Shown here: positions 14,545 through 17,607 of the stretch, piece after piece
Numbering within the stretch: position 1 is the first letter of the stretch
How the letters are laid out: every line of letters starts with the position of its first letter
DNA from: JAHEIJ01 sp040235565
GTDB lineage: Bacteria > Pseudomonadota > Gammaproteobacteria > UBA6429 > Thiohalophilaceae
DNA length: 17,607 nt
Direction: 5' to 3'
Assembly: GCA_040235565.1 (NCBI GenBank)
Contig: JBECLA010000016.1
Coordinates: 1 to 17,607 of the forward strand
Translations under genes and position numbers: made by a program
The notes under the pieces: model-generated
What the model saw: the letters and a program-made list of their open reading frames with translations, nothing else
Databases searched by the model: none
Told to the model about the DNA's origin: nothing

Positions 14545-16343
14545 CAGAACGGGTATCAGATATTATCCCGACAGATGTGGCACGGCATCTACCCGGCCTG
14601 TTTCAGGAACGTGTACGTCGCTCCGCAAACATGACCGCCTACCGCCATTATCAGGAAACCGAGCAGGTCTGGCAGGATTACACCTGGCAGGACATGGCGG
14701 ACCATGTCAGCCTGTGGCAAACGGCCTTGCAGGAGGAAGAACTTCAACCCGGGGATCGGGTTGGCATCATGTTACGTAACTGCCCGCAATGGGTCATGTT
14801 TGAACAGGCCGCGCTCGGCCTCGGTCTCGTGGTGGTACCGCTATATACCAATGACCGGGCGGAAAATCTTGGTTATATCATCGACGATGCCAATATTCAG
14901 TTGATACTGATTGATAATAAAGAACACTGGAACTGCCTGGCCGAAGTCTATCATCGTCTGGATAATATCAAGACGATTATTTCACTTCATCCGATGAGTG
15001 GCGTACATGATGATCGCGTTCGTCATCTGGTTGACTGGTTACCCGGGGAACCCCAACCACCTGAGTTACCCGGGATAGAACCAATGAGCCTGGCAACAAT
15101 TGTATATACCTCGGGAACTACCGGTAATCCCAAGGGCGTGATGTTGTCGCACAACAATATACTATGGAATGCTGCAAGTGCCGCTTCATGCGAATCCTTT
15201 TATAATTCTGATATTTTTCTATCTTTTCTACCCCTGTCCCACTCTTTTGAGCGCACAGCCGGCTACTATCTGCCCATGCTGGTCGGCGCGACTGTGGCCT
15301 ACACGCGATCAATCGAACAACTGGCCGAAGATCTGTTAATCATTCGACCTACCATTTTGGTGACCGTGCCACGTATCTTTGAACGGGTCTACAACAAGAT
15401 AAAAGGACAACTGGCGGAGAAACCACCTATTGCCGGGAAATTGTTTCATGCTGCGGTCGATGCCGGCTGGCAACGCTTTCTGCAACAACAAGGGCGAGAG
15501 CACAAAGCGTTACCCTTATTGTTCTGGCCCCTGCTGAATCGTTTGGTGGCCCATAAAATCATCGAAAAACTGGGAGGTCGATTACGGCTGGCCATCAGTG
15601 GCGGTGCGCCGCTTTCGTTTGATGTCGCCAAGACGTTTATTGGTCTGGGGCTGACCATTACCCAGGGCTATGGCATGACGGAATTGAGTCCCGTTGTCAG
15701 TACCAATCGCCTGGCCGACAATGAACCCGCCAGTGTTGGCCAATCTCTCCCTGACGTTGAAGTCAAACTGAGTGAGGAAAATGAGTTACTGGTCCGCAGC
15801 CCGGGAGTCATGTTGGGTTACTGGAATAATCCCGAAGCGACTCGTGAAGTCATCGATAAGGACGGCTGGGTTCACACGGGGGATGTCGCGCGAATCGAAC
15901 GTGACCATATCTATATCACCGGTCGCCTCAAGGAAATCATCGTCCTGGCAAATGGCGAAAAAGTGCCCCCGGCGGACCTGGAACTGGCGATCAGCACCGA
16001 TCCCTTGTTTGAACAGGTGATGTTGATTGGCGAAGGTAAACCCTTTCTTTCTGCCCTGGTGGTTCTCAACCACTATAACTGGGAGCTACTGGCAAATTCA
16101 CTCGCTGTCCCGGCCGACAAGGAAAGCAGTCTCGATCACCCGGCGGTACAGAATGAACTTCTAAAACGCATCAAGGAAAAGCTGGCCCCCTTTCCCGGCT
16201 ATGCCAAGATCTTCCGCGTCGTCGCCACGCTCGAACCCTGGACAGTGGAAGCAGGGTTGATCACCCCGACCCTGAAGCTGAAACGCAACTGCCTGATTGA
16301 GCAGTATGAGGATGTCATCGTCGGCATGTATGAAGGTCATTAA
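14541..16343 (+). CDS. Long-chain fatty acid--CoA ligase (AMP-forming, FAA1/FadD15-like)
   Basis: A 600-residue ANL-superfamily adenylate-forming enzyme that activates fatty acids to acyl-CoA using ATP. The P-loop-like motif YTSGTTGNPKG is at 189-199, GYGMTE at 376-381, the ribose-binding D448 in HTGD, the hinge segment G-R462-L-K-E, and the conserved C-terminal lysine is in TLKLKR (579-582). Length and motif style fit the COG1022 long-chain group rather than the shorter E. coli FadD (561). No signal peptide is present. Its position directly after fadJ, with a 4-nt start/stop overlap, makes it the entry enzyme for the pathway encoded by this operon. Chain-length preference cannot be read from the sequence. 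Confidence 0.92.
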   Translation: MTERVSDIIPTDVARHLPGLFQERVRRSANMTAYRHYQETEQVWQDYTWQDMADHVSLWQTALQEEELQPGDRVGIMLRNCPQWVMFEQAALGLGLVVVPLYTNDRAENLGYIIDDANIQLILIDNKEHWNCLAEVYHRLDNIKTIISLHPMSGVHDDRVRHLVDWLPGEPQPPELPGIEPMSLATIVYTSGTTGNPKGVMLSHNNILWNAASAASCESFYNSDIFLSFLPLSHSFERTAGYYLPMLVGATVAYTRSIEQLAEDLLIIRPTILVTVPRIFERVYNKIKGQLAEKPPIAGKLFHAAVDAGWQRFLQQQGREHKALPLLFWPLLNRLVAHKIIEKLGGRLRLAISGGAPLSFDVAKTFIGLGLTITQGYGMTELSPVVSTNRLADNEPASVGQSLPDVEVKLSEENELLVRSPGVMLGYWNNPEATREVIDKDGWVHTGDVARIERDHIYITGRLKEIIVLANGEKVPPADLELAISTDPLFEQVMLIGEGKPFLSALVVLNHYNWELLANSLAVPADKESSLDHPAVQNELLKRIKEKLAPFPGYAKIFRVVATLEPWTVEAGLITPTLKLKRNCLIEQYEDVIVGMYEGH

Positions 16344-16348
16344 TCGCA

Positions 16349-16747
16349 ATGTCTGACAGACAGGAAATGCCTGCCGATCAACAACCGGCAATCCGGATTT
16401 TGGCCATGCCCACCGATACCAATGCCCTGGGTGATATCTTCGGCGGCTGGCTCATGTCGCAGGTCGATATCGCCGGCAGTATTGAAGCCTTTCGACGCGC
16501 CAGGGGCAGGATCGTCACTGTCGCGGTTAACGAATTTCGTTTCCTTAAACCCGTCTACGTTGGTGACCTCATCAGTCTCTATAGTAGATTGATCAAAATC
16601 GGCACCACCTCGATCCGCATTCATGTCACCGCCTTTGCTGAGCGAAACCGGGGAATAGAAGAATGCCACAAGGTGGCGGAAGCCGAAATCACCTATGTTG
16701 CCATTGATGAGAATCGGCAACCGCGCCCGATTGACCTGGCAAGATAA
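16349..16747 (+). CDS. yciA: Acyl-CoA thioesterase YciA
   Basis: A 132-residue hotdog-fold thioesterase, identical in length to E. coli YciA, that hydrolyses acyl-CoAs to free acid and CoA. The core signature LAMPTDTNALGDIFGGW (18-34) precedes MSQVD40, which holds the catalytic Asp, and the FLKPVYVGD and GTTSI strands follow as in the family. It starts 5 nt after the acyl-CoA synthetase stop and is the last gene of the fatty-acid operon. Co-expression with a ligase of opposite reaction suggests a role in CoA recycling or removal of dead-end acyl-CoAs. Its stop is 29 nt from the stop of the converging lpxC gene, with no visible terminator between. Confidence 0.92.
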   Translation: MSDRQEMPADQQPAIRILAMPTDTNALGDIFGGWLMSQVDIAGSIEAFRRARGRIVTVAVNEFRFLKPVYVGDLISLYSRLIKIGTTSIRIHVTAFAERNRGIEECHKVAEAEITYVAIDENRQPRPIDLAR

Positions 16748-16776
16748 AGTCACCGCCATCCAGTTATTATCATTCA

Positions 16777-17607
16777 CTATCCTTGTTCGTCGGCATGGAG
16801 CTGATGAATCTCTGCTGCTTCCGGTTTCTCAGAGACAGTGGGCTTGTTGAGGCTGATGCCCATAAATCGATTGTAATCATCAATCGAAACATAGGACCAG
16901 GCACCATGTGAATCAAATAACTTGTTAAGCAGCAGGGTATTGATATGATGCCCTGGTTTATGCGCATAATAATGGCCGATCACAGGCATCCCCGCCAGAC
17001 TCAGATCACCGAAACAATCGAGGATCTTGTGGCGGACAAACTCATTCTCATAACGCAGACCTTCCTCATTCACAATCCGATCACCATCAACCAGAATTGC
17101 ATTGCGTAAGGAACCACCCAACGCCAGGCCATGCTGTTTCAGTTGTTGCAATTGATCGGCAAATCCAAAAGTCCGGGCGCGGGCAATATCGCGGCGAAAC
17201 GCCTCATTGATGAGTTCCACCGAATAGGTCTGAAAGCCGATCGTCGGATTGGGAAAATCAATGCTCACCGTAATCCGCGGGATGCGACTGGGCAAGAGCA
17301 CGGCATATTTGTCGTCCAACTGCATATCGATCGGTTTTTGAATCCAGATCGCAAAACGTTGTCTGTCTTGTTCGACCGTGCCTATACGCTCAATCAGGTT
17401 AACAAACGGTGCTGAACTGCCATCCATGATAGGTACTTCCGGCCCATCGATCTCGATCAGGGCATTATCAATGCCACAACCGCTTAAACCTGCCAACAGG
17501 TGTTCCACTGTAGCCACGGTGGTCCCATATTCGTTTTCCAGGGTGGTTGACATCCGCGTATCCGAGACGGAATACCAGCGTGCCGGAATCAAGCCCCGCC
17601 CGGCTTC
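16777..17607 (-). CDS. lpxC: UDP-3-O-acyl-N-acetylglucosamine deacetylase LpxC (N-terminus outside window)
   Basis: The frame runs leftward from the window edge, giving 276 residues; roughly 30-40 N-terminal residues are missing. LpxC is the zinc deacetylase committing UDP-acyl-GlcNAc to lipid A synthesis in the cytoplasm. Visible landmarks are SDTRMSTT, the zinc-ligand His in TVEHL, the core IMDGSSAPFV, RARTFGF, and FVRHKILDCFGD, which carries the other zinc ligands His and Asp, then KPGHH with the catalytic-site His. The C-terminus has a tail of about 30 residues rich in Glu/His/Ala beyond the usual end. Several phrases (GCGIDNALIEIDGPEVP, GDLSLAGMPVIG) resemble alphaproteobacterial LpxC more than the E. 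coli form. A TTG at 17592 is an in-frame internal leucine, not the start. Whether ftsZ lies upstream, as usual, cannot be seen. Confidence 0.94.
   Translation of the reverse strand, partial: EAGRGLIPARWYSVSDTRMSTTLENEYGTTVATVEHLLAGLSGCGIDNALIEIDGPEVPIMDGSSAPFVNLIERIGTVEQDRQRFAIWIQKPIDMQLDDKYAVLLPSRIPRITVSIDFPNPTIGFQTYSVELINEAFRRDIARARTFGFADQLQQLKQHGLALGGSLRNAILVDGDRIVNEEGLRYENEFVRHKILDCFGDLSLAGMPVIGHYYAHKPGHHINTLLLNKLFDSHGAWSYVSIDDYNRFMGISLNKPTVSEKPEAAEIHQLHADEQG

Overview
This window is most likely chromosomal DNA of a free-living gammaproteobacterium. The assignment is an inference: FadE with its long C-terminal domain, a FadI/FadJ-type pair, YciA, LpxC and the retropepsin / 7TM-transglutaminase / ATP-grasp trio are all typical of that class, and an OmcA/MtrC-type multihaem cytochrome suggests a lineage capable of outer-membrane electron transfer. 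There is no tRNA, rRNA, CRISPR array, insertion sequence or phage gene. The coding content is dense and looks vertically inherited.

Layout. (1) 1-1056 (+): the 3' part of an OmcA/MtrC-family cytochrome with five CxxCH haem sites, followed by a strong intrinsic terminator (1103-1127). (2) 5660 down to 1238 (-): a four-gene operon transcribed right to left. It encodes a periplasmic retropepsin-like protease, an inactive transglutaminase fused to seven membrane helices, an ATP-grasp ligase of the 'alpha-L-glutamate ligase-like' type, and a beta-CASP metallo-beta-lactamase RNase. The first three are a recurring set of poorly understood function; the RNase has joined them here. A plausible promoter lies at 5723-5750. 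(3) 5694-6070: an AT-rich divergent spacer. (4) 6071-7737 (+): a small PLD-like protein whose catalytic lysine position is Phe, and a class V PLP-dependent enzyme. (5) 7906-16747 (+): a six-gene fatty-acid operon: YiiX/YebB-like C92 cysteine hydrolase, FadE, FadI-like thiolase, FadJ-like hydratase/dehydrogenase, long-chain acyl-CoA synthetase and YciA thioesterase. Two junctions are ATGA overlaps. (6) 16777-17607 (-): lpxC, converging on yciA and running off the right edge without its N-terminus.

How the genes work together. The fatty-acid operon encodes the core enzymes of a beta-oxidation cycle: activation by the acyl-CoA synthetase, dehydrogenation by FadE, hydration and second oxidation by FadJ, and thiolysis by FadI. 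YciA can release CoA from acyl-CoAs. The C92 hydrolase at the head of the operon is translationally coupled to fadE; it belongs to the NlpC/P60-like superfamily, which includes lipid-acting enzymes, so a role in supplying or editing acyl substrates is a testable hypothesis. In the minus-strand operon the predicted topology puts the protease and transglutaminase-like domain in the periplasm and the ligase and RNase in the cytoplasm, joined by an eight-helix membrane protein.

The most interesting targets are the retropepsin/7TM/ATP-grasp operon with its added RNase, and the C92 hydrolase coupled to FadE. Family assignments come from recognised motifs and remembered homologues; no search was run.
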